From the NCBI GenBank assembly GCA_011800155.1, contig CM022371.1:2232001-2296000 (forward strand): DNA of 64,000 nucleotides, given 5' to 3'. The notes beneath the pieces are model-generated. The model saw nothing but the letters and a program-made list of their open reading frames with translations, was not told where the DNA came from and ran no database searches. Both the position numbers and the translations under genes were made by a program. Origin of the DNA: Flammulina velutipes (taxonomy: Eukaryota; Basidiomycota; Agaricomycetes; Agaricales; Physalacriaceae). Positions 37,789 through 48,256 of this stretch are shown in pieces (positions within the stretch are counted from its first letter, which is position 1; each line of letters starts with the position of its first letter).

Positions 37789-38844
37789 ATGTCCTCTTTC
37801 TTTGGCCTGTAAGCTTTTATTAAATCGCCCATTAAATCGATACGATCTATAAACAGTGGCAAAACTCGCACCTTCAAGCCCAGAAAAGACATTCCCGAGG
37901 GCACGAAACAGTATCAACTTCGGAAATATGCAGAGGCTACGCTGGTGCGCAATATCCGCGCTATTCTACGTCCCATACTGATGCCCAGTATAGGGATCAG
38001 GAAACCTACGGCTCGCTGTACAGCTTCCCGAAGGCGAGGACTTGAACGAATGGCTTGCAGTCCACGGTCCGTTCCCATTGACTCTCGTAACAAAACTCGT
38101 TGTGTAAGCTTTCTCCAGCGGTGGACTTTTTCAACCATCTCAATATGCTCTACGGCACTGTAACGGAGTTCTGCACACGCGAAGAAGTGAGTTTCGTTAT
38201 CTCCTTATTCGCTATTGCTCAATAGATCAGTGCCCTTTAATGTCGGCAGGGCCTAGGTGCGCATCGTTCTTCATCCTTGCTCGCTATACCGACTTCTTTG
38301 GATAGATATGAATACCTCTGGGAAGATGGTGACAGATACAAACGGCCAACGAAACTTCCAGCCCCTGAATACGTTGACGCGCTCATGAATTGGGCGCAGG
38401 GCCTCCTCGAGAATGAGGCCATCTTCCCGAACAAGATTGGTACGCCCTCGGTCTCCGTGTAGTTGACTTAAGCTCATACTCTGCACCATAGGCGTACCAT
38501 TCCCCAAGAACTTCAAAGATACAGTCCGAACGATCGTTCGGCGGTTATTCCGCGTCTATGCGCACATATACAGCAATCACTTTGACCATATATGTGCTTT
38601 GGGCATAGAGGGTATGAAGTTTGTCTCTTAGCTTATTTCCCGCATCTCATGATCCCCTTTAGCACATCTGAATACCAGTTATCGCCACTTCTTCCTGTTC
38701 ATCAACGAGGCGAGTTTGACACACGTTTGGTGGCCGTGGTCCGTTGCTTACCGTACTCTTTAGTTCGATCTGGTTGACAAGAAGGAGCTAGCACCGCTCG
38801 ATGAACTAAACGAAGCCGTATTAGCTGAAGATAAGACTCGATGA
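37789..38844 (+). CDS. MOB1: MOB kinase activator MOB1
   Basis: Adaptor that binds and activates NDR/LATS kinases in mitotic exit and septation. Assembled from about eight short exons: MSSFFGLGKTRTFKPRKDIP, EGTKQYQLRKYAEATLGSGN, VQLPEGEDLNEWLAVH, AVDFFNHLNMLYGTVTEFCT, then the zinc-site residues in CTREECPLMSAGPRYEYLW and HIYSNHFDHICALGIEAHLN, ending FINEFDLVDKKELAPLDELN. No single exon covers much of the gene, so it would be invisible to an ORF search. The last intron (38710-38763) begins GC in the context GAG|GCGAGT and sits inside the FINEFDLVD motif. Two Cys and two His for zinc are kept. Confidence 0.92.
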
Positions 38845-39100
38845 TGCCACTTCCGGTGAAGCCTTCGTATACCCGAGCACCAAGCGTTCAAAATACAGTC
38901 TTTATTCCGTGTTTATGCAGACTATGGAAGGATACAAGTTCAACGTGCGTGTGTATACTATGAAGGTGTAATGTTACAAGCAAAAGAATCATAAGGTAAA
39001 AAAGCAATTGGATATCCCATAAGAACCTGATAAAAGAAACCTGGGGGAAAGCGCGGTTCGTAAGCGAGCGAATAGCGAGATTATGATACAATTCGAGTTT

Positions 39101-40386
39101 TCAGCTGGGTATACCGTGAATGCGACAGTGAAGGTGCGAAATGGGATGCGAGAGCATGTGTTGATACAGTAAGGGGGCAGCGTTCTGGCGACAGGAAGGT
39201 AGGCACGATTTTAGATTGTCCGCTAGAGAACGAGGTGAGTCCTTCAGTCGGCATATTAGACAGAAAAGGCTTACCTTGACGACAGACCATTGAACTATGA
39301 GATGTTTGACACGCTCCTTGAGCGATGCCTTGCACATATCACAAGTTATATGGTCTGACAATGGACTGAGGGCAGATTCCACTGAGCTGACAGAAAGATC
39401 TGTTCATGCCGAGTTCAGTCACAGTGACACGGGCGAAAAAAAGGACATACCGGGTCGGGCATCCCAGGCGAGATATGCGGAGGCGAGGGCCCAGGCGCGT
39501 GTCAACCTTTTCTGTTCTTCAAAATCGCACCATGGCATGGGAGGATGTGGTGGCGGAGGCGGTAATAGTATGCGTTTGAGAGCTTCCGCCCGGCCCATGT
39601 GCAAGAAAAATAGTCGTTTTAGATATCTGGGTCCAATGCGGTCAACGAGATCATCGCTGAGGTTGGCAAGTTGGTAGGAGAGGAGATGGGAGGACGTGGC
39701 TACGGCCAACTCCATAAGATTGAACGATGAAGCCAGAGCATAGAGTTCGATGGGAAGCACTGGGGCGTGTGATAAGAGATGCATGAATAGAGGACGTTGG
39801 GGGATACAATATGCCTTCAAATCCAGGCCGTATACAGGAAATTGGTGTATGGCAGTCGAAAGAGTGTCGAATGAAGGAGTGTAGTGGGTGCATGACATTT
39901 CATACAGCGTGTGTAAAATGATGTTCAGAATTGGCGACGACTCGGGGATGTGAACGACGGGACCGTGTTCTTTGACGTTCGAGGGTAAGAGCGGTACAAG
40001 AGTCCGGAAGCGGTTGCTTGATGCAGCGAGCAGAATGGAGGAATGCACATAGAAGAAGACATTGTCCTGGGAGAGCAGGGTGATATCGGGAGGCAGCGAA
40101 TGGTTCTGTGCGCCTGGATAGAATGTCGTTGAGACGGAGACATACAGATTGTCGTCTTCCGATGGCTCATCGCATACTGGTGAGCTATGCATAGAATCCT
40201 GTCATGTTTAAGGAGTTTGAATGCAGGAAGGAATGAGAGACATACTGGAGGAGTCGGAATTTGAGAAGGAGACGGCATTCTCTGATTCATATCTATGCGT
40301 TTCTTTCCAAAGTAGTTGTTTAGATGATCAGGACTGTATGAATCGGGCGAGAACGCGATGTCCTGGCTCCAGTCGCTGGCGTCCAT
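39101..40386 (-). CDS. BTB/POZ-domain protein of the basidiomycete type
   Basis: The start at 40386 (MDASDWSQDIAFSPDSYSP) is followed by a short intron after PTPP. The second exon carries a BTB fold: DITLLSQDNVFFYVHSSILL, then ASSNRFRTLVPLL and VVHIPESSPILNIILHTLYE, with the usual helical continuation (LPIELYALASSFNLMELAVA). The region after RPDLSVSSVESALSPLSDHI is Cys-containing (HITCDMCKASLKERVKHLIV). The end is uncertain; reading on or splicing in frame both finish at 39101. BTB proteins of this size are expanded in Agaricomycetes and their partners are unknown. There is no BACK or Kelch domain, so I would not call it a Cullin-3 adaptor. Confidence 0.75.
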
Positions 40387-40612
40387 GCTGGCGCAAAGTA
40401 GGGGGAACGACTTTGATAAGAAGACTATCGACTTGTTGTTGCTATCGTCTGGACGGGGTTCATTAACGTAGAGAAATAATAAAAAAGTAGAAAAAGAAAT
40501 GGAGTGACGATGGTGGTGTGGGTAAAAGGAAGGAGCAAAGATTATATGCACCCATCGTCCATTAAGTACGCTGACTAAGCAGCATTCACAACTACGTATC
40601 TACACAACCAGA

Positions 40613-42494
40613 CTAAGTCTTCGCCTCCAGCTGGATCTTCTTGGCTTTATGTACCGTTTCCCGCTTTCCAAAGTCCGTATCGTGCAGTTCCTGTAAAGGT
40701 TCAGTAGCTCCTCGCCGGTTACAAAGAGCGCCACAAACCATCTTCGCCAGCCGTTTCGCAGTAGATACAGCATTCAGCTTTTCTAGTACCTTGCCCTCAG
40801 GCAGATTCATCTCGACAAGCTCAGTCTCTGCCGGAAAGTTAATTGGAGGGGTTTGAGCTGCGCAACAACCACTCACTGATCCTCCCCTCTATCTTTACCA
40901 CACGCTCCTCATCGTGTTCAGTCACGAAGCTGATGGCCACACCATTTTTTCCGGCTCGTGCTGTCCGGCCCACTCGATGGGTATATTCCTCGGGTTCCTG
41001 GGGCATATCCCAATTGATTACCATAGCTACATCGTCTATATCCAACCCACGCCCCCCAACATCTGTGGAAATGAGTACGGGTATGACCGATGACCGAAAC
41101 AATGATAGTGACGTTAACCGCTCCCGCTGCGTAAGTCGCGAGTGGAGAGCGGTACTTCGAATGTTCAACGTCTTGAGAACAAGCGTCAGATAAGCAGCCG
41201 TCCTGGGGCGATTACAAAAGATGATCGTGGGGGGTGGTTGTTCGGGAAGGTCCTCTTCTTCAGCCGGAATGGTCCCCTTCCGTGGTCTACCCTTCTGCTG
41301 ATGCTTCCGCGAAGGTTTTGAAGGTTCTGGGGGTGCACGCCGCATACTCAACGTCTCTTCAGGTGGGTGGCACAGCAGATAAAACAGATACGACTCCCTG
41401 ACGTGAGAAGGGACGAGTAGATACAGCTGTTTGAGTGTTGACACCGTCTCTACTCTGAAAACCAATAAAAATATGCGGGCAAGCAAAGAGGAGAACTCAC
41501 ATGTCCTTCATCCGATGGATAAACGGCTTCTGCTTGCCAGGCTGCGGCTCTGCCGCCCCAATGTTTTCAATGGAGTCGGTAATTGTTGCCGTAAAGAGAC
41601 ATGTCTGTCTCGATCGTGGTAGAACAGTAAAGAGGTAGCCCAATTCGGACGCAAAGGTAGGCGTTAATAGACGATCTGCCTCGTCCAAGACCTGTTTCAT
41701 GTATTATTATATTTCATGTCGTTGTGTGAAATGCGGAACATACCAAAAATTTAACTCGAGAGAGATCCCATCCACCACTACCGCTTCTCAGATGATCCAC
41801 TAGACGGCCTGGCGTGGCTACGACGATATGCGGCCGGTTCTCTAGCTCAATACTTTGTGCCATCATGTCCATTCCGCCAACAACCACCGCCGTCCGAATG
41901 TTCAAAGGAGCTCCAAGCACCGCAAACTGCTCAGATATCTGAAATGCGAGCTCTCTAGACTATGGTTAATGTTTGGATTGATTAAAGATAATGGCACTCG
42001 CCTCGTAGGTGTTAATATGAGCGCGAAGATCCCGTAGGGATCGACCGAGAGCTTTTGCAGAATTGGGAGAGCAAATGCAATTGTTTTTCCAGAACCAGTC
42101 TTTGCATTTCCTATACAGTCTCTGCCTGATTATCGTAAATATATCACTTTGGCAAAGACGAGGTAAACGCACCGGACATTAGCGGTGGTATGCACGCAGC
42201 CTGCACCTCCGTTGGTGATCGTATGGACATTGCTTTCAATGCGGCCTGCAGTGGTACCGATATTCCAAGCTGCGCAAAAGACGATGGTTCCCTTGCTATA
42301 TTCTTGTTCGCAGCTACAACATTCTGCGCTTTAGGTTTGAATCTGGACAAGTTTGACAGAGAGGTCGGAATAGCGATGACTGAGTCGTCGGCCTCATCAG
42401 AGTCGGATTCGTGATCGCTGTCGTCAGATTTTGGTCGTTTGGTAGATCGCTGCCAGACGTCGTCCGCATCGTCCAAAGTCCTCTTTTTCATCAT
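40613..42494 (-). CDS. DBP8: DEAD-box RNA helicase DBP8/DDX49
   Basis: ATP-dependent RNA helicase for 18S rRNA maturation in the nucleolus. All core motifs are present: Q motif [18 protein letters not shown], motif [36 protein letters not shown] as [13 protein letters not shown], a TAT form of motif III ([13 protein letters not shown]), [33 protein letters not shown] and [13 protein letters not shown]. An acidic N-terminus ([14 protein letters not shown]) is typical. A Lys/Pro/Glu-rich insert sits between motifs III and IV ([18 protein letters not shown]). About seven exons. The last exon, from [16 protein letters not shown], ends LEAKT at the TAG. This intact enzyme is a useful contrast with the degenerate helicase at 51.7 kb. 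Confidence 0.92.
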
Positions 42495-42619
42495 GGCAGC
42501 AATTAAAGTGAAGAGTTACGTGACTGTTGACAAATGTCACGCATAATCATTTGAGCGCCACATTACCGAAACTAGAAAACGCTAGATATCTACATTGCTA
42601 GACGGTAAAATAGATTCTC

Positions 42620-45337
42620 TTAACTTGCAGGATCGTCCTGTAAGTGAATTTCTGGAGGGTTTGGACTCCTTCCAAGGAAATCACTTAAATCCCACGAACC
42701 ATAATCGACTATAGGTTAACACGTTAGTAGATAATATACAACTCAGAATCAAAGGTTATCTACCGTTTATCCCGTCTTCGAGAGTACCGAGAAACAGGTC
42801 AAGATCGCCTGACGAACCGCCATCCAACGATGTATCCACGTCGGTTGGGGGCGTCCAGCCCATCAACAAATCGTTAGTGTGTATGGGAAGTGCCCATTGT
42901 GGTGCCATGGGTATTTGCTGGGTCGCTGGAGGAGGCATGCCCCGCGCGCCTTCCACATCACCCTCTCTCGGACGCTTCTTAGTTGGCTGTCCCCGATATT
43001 CAGGCGGTACACCAGACTCGTGGAGCTCGCGCAAGATGTCACTACAATAGAAATTAATAGTAAACAAACGGGAGACAGAAATACTCAACTGATACCGTCC
43101 AGCAATTTGATGTCGCGTCTCATAAAATGCCAACACTTCCATGCACTTCTCGACATCTTTCGCTGTCTCCGTTGTGTCATTAGATATTCCCAGCTTCTTG
43201 GAACCCCACATGTTCAGCAAAAGATGGATACCAGATTGAAAGACTGCTGTTAACATATGTGGGAACGGCATGATGCCTCGTTTCGCGTGAACATGAAGTA
43301 CATGGCAACAAAAGCGAGCTGCCCCTCCGCACACGATGATAGAAGGAAAGCCTTTGGTCAAACCTGGTTTACCACAGCCCGCGCCGGGCCTTACGCGAGG
43401 GAGGAACGAGCGGTGTACATAGATCTGAACAAGAAAGTATGTCGTATACAAGATCGCAGATTCGTTGAAAAAGAGGTCGCATGGATTGTTATCATCCCAT
43501 CGTACTTGATAATGGCGTCAGTCAGGAAAACAGGAACTATGTTATGAAATCCCGTACGATAAGGAGGAACTGAGTCCTGCCACTTGTTCAGTTCCGAATC
43601 AAGCGTAACGGCAACATTTTGGCTCCAAGCAGGTGCACCCATCGCATCCCACTGTTCTGGACGTCTGACAGTATACTTTAAGCATACTTGGTGAGCATTG
43701 ATATACACACCTAATGAATGAAGAGCAACTCACGATGGTATTCTGGGCGAAGCTGAGAATCTCTATAAGTTTGAGGTGAAGGACGAGTGCCCGTGTCTTC
43801 GATGGTATGATAGTGTTTTGCGTCCACGGTTTCGTTGGATCTGCCAATTCCTCTCCTGGCCAATATTCGTCGTCGACTTCGAGGGGCATATCCAAATCGT
43901 AGCTAACGCAGAAATTAGGTTGCACCCAAAATCGAGTCAGTGATCAAAGACGCACTGTTCGGAGTTGGTTGCTCGGGGTCTTCCAGTAATAGCACTCACA
44001 AAAACGTCCATGACGACTTGAGCCCAGAATGCCCGTTTCCAGAGTTCATCTTCTATCGTCCATGTGTTGAGGTTCATGGGCCGTTTCCGATGAGCACCCA
44101 CGTCCTGCGCTAGTCTTATGCCAGCCCCTGCGAGTTGCCAGCATATTTCGGGACATGCGCCGGAGTACTGGAACACAGTCATGAGGGGATATAGTTGTAG
44201 TTCCCACAGGGTTGGTGGACGAGTGTGGTCGGATGGTCGGGGGATGCGTATTTGCCTAAACCATTGCCAACCTGCATCATGTCCCGGCTCAACCTTTGGA
44301 TGTGTGGTGTGGCGAGACGCAACAGCGCATACGGCGAGCACCAGGTTGCCGAAGGCGTGCGATGTCCAATGTGTTCCGGCTGCGACTTCCCGACGGAACG
44401 AAGGAGCGTGAAGGAGCCCGAGGTACAGATTCACCGTAGACAAATAAACCTCAACTAGTTCGAGTAAGAGATCGGAGGATGGGAAGGATAGTGAGACTTC
44501 GGGATCCCGTAAGACCCTCTGAATTGGGAAAGCTGTCCAGAATTCAGGTCGTCGAATCTCAGAAGTCACAGACAACGGTCCAAAGGTATTCTGTTTAATA
44601 TCCATGGCAGTCTTGATTAACATGATGCAGCTGGATTTGCCGTAGTGTCGAGCTGGTGAACCACCAACAGTCAATTGATGTAAGGGACTGGTAAGATGCA
44701 CCGAGTTCTCGTCTAACTCGTGCTCCGAATCTGTTTCTGCATGAATTATAGGCGCTTTCGGCTGCAGAGATGCCACTTGCGCCTCCAGTTGGCGCGCATA
44801 TCGAGCGAGATCCACCATAACTGCGCGGACAATAGTCGGATCCGTTGGGATAGTGTAAATTTCCGTAGTGGATAGTAGGCCTCTGATATGTGTTTGTAGG
44901 TCAGCCACCGGAGCTATAGGACTATCTGAAATATAGCCTTTGTGCCATCTCCCAGGCTGCAATGAGTATTCGTTTATTCCTTCGTTCAAAGCAAAAGGGG
45001 AAGAGGACGCACTTTCTTCGATAGAGCAGCAACTCGAGAGCAAACCGAGTTGAATGCAATACAATTTGAGCATCTGTTGTCGGGCATATTAGCACTGTCG
45101 CCTGGATGGATATTAGCGCTTGGCATACACAGAAGCTATGTATTATACATTTCACTGAGCATTGTTAATGCATGGTGCTTTTGACAACAATCACTGAACA
45201 TACCTTTCTTTTGCCTGCAAAGGTCTTGAAGGCGTCAAGGGATAGTAGAACAGCAGAAATTTTGACGACATACCACAAGCGCCTGGAAGACGTCGCTTTC
45301 TGGATCCTGGCACAGGTAGATAGTGTTCGCTAGACAT
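42620..45337 (-). CDS. Zn2Cys6 transcription factor with fungal-specific TF domain
   Basis: The DNA-binding domain is spread over several tiny exons. Exon 1 from 45337 ends GACD; the next gives LCRQKK; a 6-nt exon at 45149-45154 supplies Val, Lys and part of Cys; the next continues CDSANMPDNRCSNCIAFNSV with the sixth cysteine and SKKPGRWHKGYI. Together they give the standard six-cysteine pattern. A linker leads to the fungal TF domain: LYLGLLHAPSFRREVAAGTH, YPLMTVFQYSGACPEICWQL, GIRLAQDVGAHRKRP and AFWAQVVMDVFVSAITGRP. The C-terminal region has the Pro-rich, acidic end of an activator (DLFLGTLEDGIN, SDFLGRSPNPPEIHL). Targets are unknown. About ten exons; the last, ending at 42620, is confirmed by phase only. 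Confidence 0.85.
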
Positions 45338-45493
45338 GATGGTGGAAGGAGAGTCAGGTTCGGCGCGTCGGCGCGTTTCAAAATCACGAGACTTTCCCAG
45401 TCCAAATTGACTGACGCCGACGCGACGGTGACAACTGACAGTGATTCTGAAGTAGAGGAAGGTTGTAGGTAATCTTCTTGCTGTCTAATATAC

Positions 45494-45500
45494 TATATAA
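45494..45500 (+). promoter_or_regulatory. TATA-like element before the DUF302 gene
   Basis: TATATAA lies 48 nt upstream of the ATG at 45542. Position and sequence fit a core promoter; function inferred. Confidence 0.45.
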
Positions 45501-45541
45501 ATTGAGACAGATGAATTTGAACCGACAATGCCATCATCATC

Positions 45542-46133
45542 ATGCCCACAAAAACACTTACTCCCTTCTCAGGCCAGCTCGTCACTTTTACTACTAGTAT
45601 TTCCATATCCATGGTTCTGGATCGTTTGGACGTAGAGTTAAGGCGGGAGAAAGCGGGTGCCCTCATCCAACTACTCAGGGAACCTCCCGCCACACAAGAT
45701 GCCTTTAAGGCAGCCCTCGGCGAATTGACAGAGGGAAGAGGCTTCCTGTAAGCACAATTGAATACTCCCATATGTTACCTGTATTGACATACCCTTCAGT
45801 TTTTTCCTTCAGATGGAACACACGCCTTGGATGAGGCTTTACGAACCTAAGACATCCCAAACCGTCGTATACACGATTGGGAATCCTGTCATTGCCCAAA
45901 GCATTATGAGGCACGACCTACGCGCTGCGTATAACATTCCTCCCCGCCTCCTTATCAAAGAACGCACAACTGGCCTCGGAACGGAGATCATCTATCATCT
46001 TCCCTCGTCCGTTATGGTCTTGACGGAAAACGACCAACTTCTGCAAGCTGCTGTAGCGCTGGACAGAAAACTAGAGGACCTTGTCTCGAGAGTCACTGAC
46101 GAGGGAACACAAGGAGGCGATGCAAAGGAATGA
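45542..46133 (+). CDS. DUF302-domain protein
   Basis: Two exons: about 45542-45746, and about 45801-46133, joined within GRGFLFFLQMEHTPWMRLY. The protein has about 180 residues. DUF302 features are the N-terminal strand and helix (FSGQLVTFTTSISISMVLDR, REKAGALIQLLRE), then VVYTIGNPVIAQSIMRHDLR, AAYNIPPRLLIKERTTG, TEIIYHLPSSVM and a C-terminal helix. There is no signal peptide or membrane segment. The domain is found in bacteria and fungi as a small alpha/beta fold with no proven enzyme activity; lipid or nucleotide binding has been suggested. I assign no role. The neighbours (two transcription factors) give no hint. Confidence 0.75.
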
Positions 46134-46249
46134 TTCATGAATAAGATAGTAATACAAAAACATACACTAGCGATACAGTGGGTGAGGGAACGTGATAGGG
46201 TGGGCGTGAGAATTCGAAAGATATCCACATTGCGAGTCGTTTTCATAAC

Positions 46250-47830
46250 CTAATCCATCGTTAAGGTGGAACCTTCGACATTGGCGTATTTGAAATCGTC
46301 CGGTGAATACCCCATCTCTTCGTAGTTGAAGGTTAAACCTTGCTGAAACCCATAGTCATCCGCGAACGCATTTCCAGAGAAATATGCAGAGTGGTCGTTC
46401 TGATGTGAGACGAAGTCGTTCTCGCTCGGATATGTCATTATGTTCATGTCGGAGTTCTGGAAGCAAAATAAGCCATGGCGCGGAGAGAAACCAGAAAGCA
46501 AGACTTACCATAACGTAGCCGGGAATGGGTTGTGCAATGGGAACAGAGGGGCGTAAGTTGCATGCCGAAGCGGGGCGAGGTATGGGATCCTGGGAAACCA
46601 TCGGGCTCCCAGATTGTGGCGTCCGATGACTGATGAAGCCCAACGACGTCGAAGGCCTCCGTTGTTGTAAACCTAAGCCTTGTTGGTGGAACATGGTCAT
46701 ATGCTGCGCCATACGATGGTCATGTCGTTGTTGCTCGAGGTAGTGCGGTACTGGAGGATTCGGGAAGAGAGAAGGAAGGTTGGAATCCAGTTGAGGAGGG
46801 CCAAAGACGTCCGATGAGGTGTTCATGGTGCTTGCAAACGAGGGGTAGGCATTTGGTGGAAGGGATGATTGAGGACTAGTAGGACCGGAGCCTGGGTATG
46901 TTGAATCAGACAAAGACATTGGCGAAGAGTTTTGAGAGAAAGGGTAGGAGAAGACCGGGTATGACATGGCGGGAGAAGGAGTGTGGGAGGACGACGGTAA
47001 AGCATATGACGATGACGGAGGAGTGCACGAATCATTGGGAGAGTGGGCTTTGCGAGCGCGGCGCCTTGTCGCTGGGACTTGGACCGCGGCACCTGGAAGA
47101 TTTAAGTACTTCGCCCTAATCTCCTGCACCGACTCGTTCTTCTCGTCACCAGCCCGCCCCTTTCCCTTGCGTGCCGAACCTCTCGGGGATGGTGTGAACT
47201 TGTAGTTTGGATACTTGCGTTGATGCTCCCGCAAGGTTGCCGCCGCTTTTTCCTGCCACTCCGTGCGCTCTTCCGGCTTCAAGAGGTGCCATGCTTCACC
47301 AGCTACGCGACTGAATACTTGTTGGCGCTTTTCTCCGCCCCTTTCCTTTGCCTGGGCGCGTATCTTTTTGATGCAGCTCGAGCGAAAGAGCATAAAGGCA
47401 TTGGGTGGACGAGGAATACGACACCGAGAGGAGTCTGTTTCTTCTGCAAGAGGACTAGGTAGGCGATCGAGCTTTTTTTTGGAAGGGAGTTCGTAGTCTG
47501 GACTTGTAGAGGGTGAAGGTCGAGTAGAAGGGTATGGGAGCAATGTGGGGGACGGAAGCAAAGTAGGAGATGGGAGCAGAGTAGAGGGTGGGATTGAAGC
47601 TTCAGAAACTACCGCATCGTGATCGCCGTAGCGCGTCGAATACCTTGAGACGCGTATAGAAGAAAGAGATGCTTCTTCCTGCGTTTGGAGAGATACCGTG
47701 GAGTTCCACATCAACGATTGGTCGTCAGAGATGAAAGTTGGAGATGCTGGTCGTGAAAGGCATAGTAGAGAATCTAAAGATGATTAGTAAAAAATAATGG
47801 TCTAGAGAACGGAGGCTTACCGTCTGCCAT
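46250..47830 (-). CDS. HMG-box transcription factor
   Basis: Three exons. The first is 10 nt (47830-47821, Met-Ala-Asp), the second is long, and the third starts at NSDMNIMTYPSENDF. The short first exon is inferred because it joins in phase to DSLLCLSRPASPTFISDDQS and gives a better start than the ATG at 47711. The HMG box spans about residues 115-185: RIPRPPNAFMLFRSSCIKKI, then QQVFSRVAGEAWHLLKPEER and WQEKAAATLREHQRKYPNYK. It has the sequence-specific MAT/SOX style rather than the non-specific HMGB style. The rest is Ser/Pro-rich with a C-terminal acidic/aromatic stretch (FNYEEMGYSPDDFKYANVEG). Regulation of mating or fruiting is possible for this class but not shown by the sequence. Confidence 0.85.
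47529..47582 (-). repeat. Three 18-nt tandem repeats in the HMG-box gene
   Basis: Three imperfect 18-nt units (47582-47565, 47564-47547, 47546-47529, read on the minus strand) encode TLLPSP, TLLPSP and TLLPYP. Confidence 0.7.
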
Positions 47831-48256
47831 TGCAAAAGAGGATACAAACAACACTTGTTGTATGAGTACAGGACGAGTACAGGGGGCGATACTAAAAGGC
47901 TGTTGAACGCCGAACGCACCTAGACCTGTATAAATACAAGTTTCCTTGCGAAAGGCGCGATCATAAAGACTTCACATCAGTGACTTCGTAAAAGGATTCC
48001 GTTTGTGCACAGGCAACGAGGCATAAATTTCTGAAAGGGTTATCATGTGATGGTGTGGTATTGAACAAAGCAACGTTCTCCGACTTTCCAACCTCGGCCT
48101 TCGCCGCGAACATGCAGACAACACGTGCAGCATGCAAGCGTTCACCACCAGACGGTATACGGTATTCCAGGTTGCTGCTATCATTGCTCTTTGGGCATCC
48201 CTCAGTATCCCTTCATTGCGTCGAATATTGCGCCACTCACCAAGAAAGACCATCTT
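47831..48256. other. Intergenic region upstream of the HMG-box gene
   Basis: About 425 bp. A TATA-like sequence (47929-47936, seen from the minus strand as TATTTATA) lies about 100 bp upstream of the HMG gene start. Nothing else is recognisable; the frames here are short and unsupported. Confidence 0.4.

Noticed and set aside
40387..40551. 55-residue extension of the BTB protein
   Set aside because: Its hydrophobic, His-rich composition looks like translated 5' UTR; MDASDWSQD is the more natural start.
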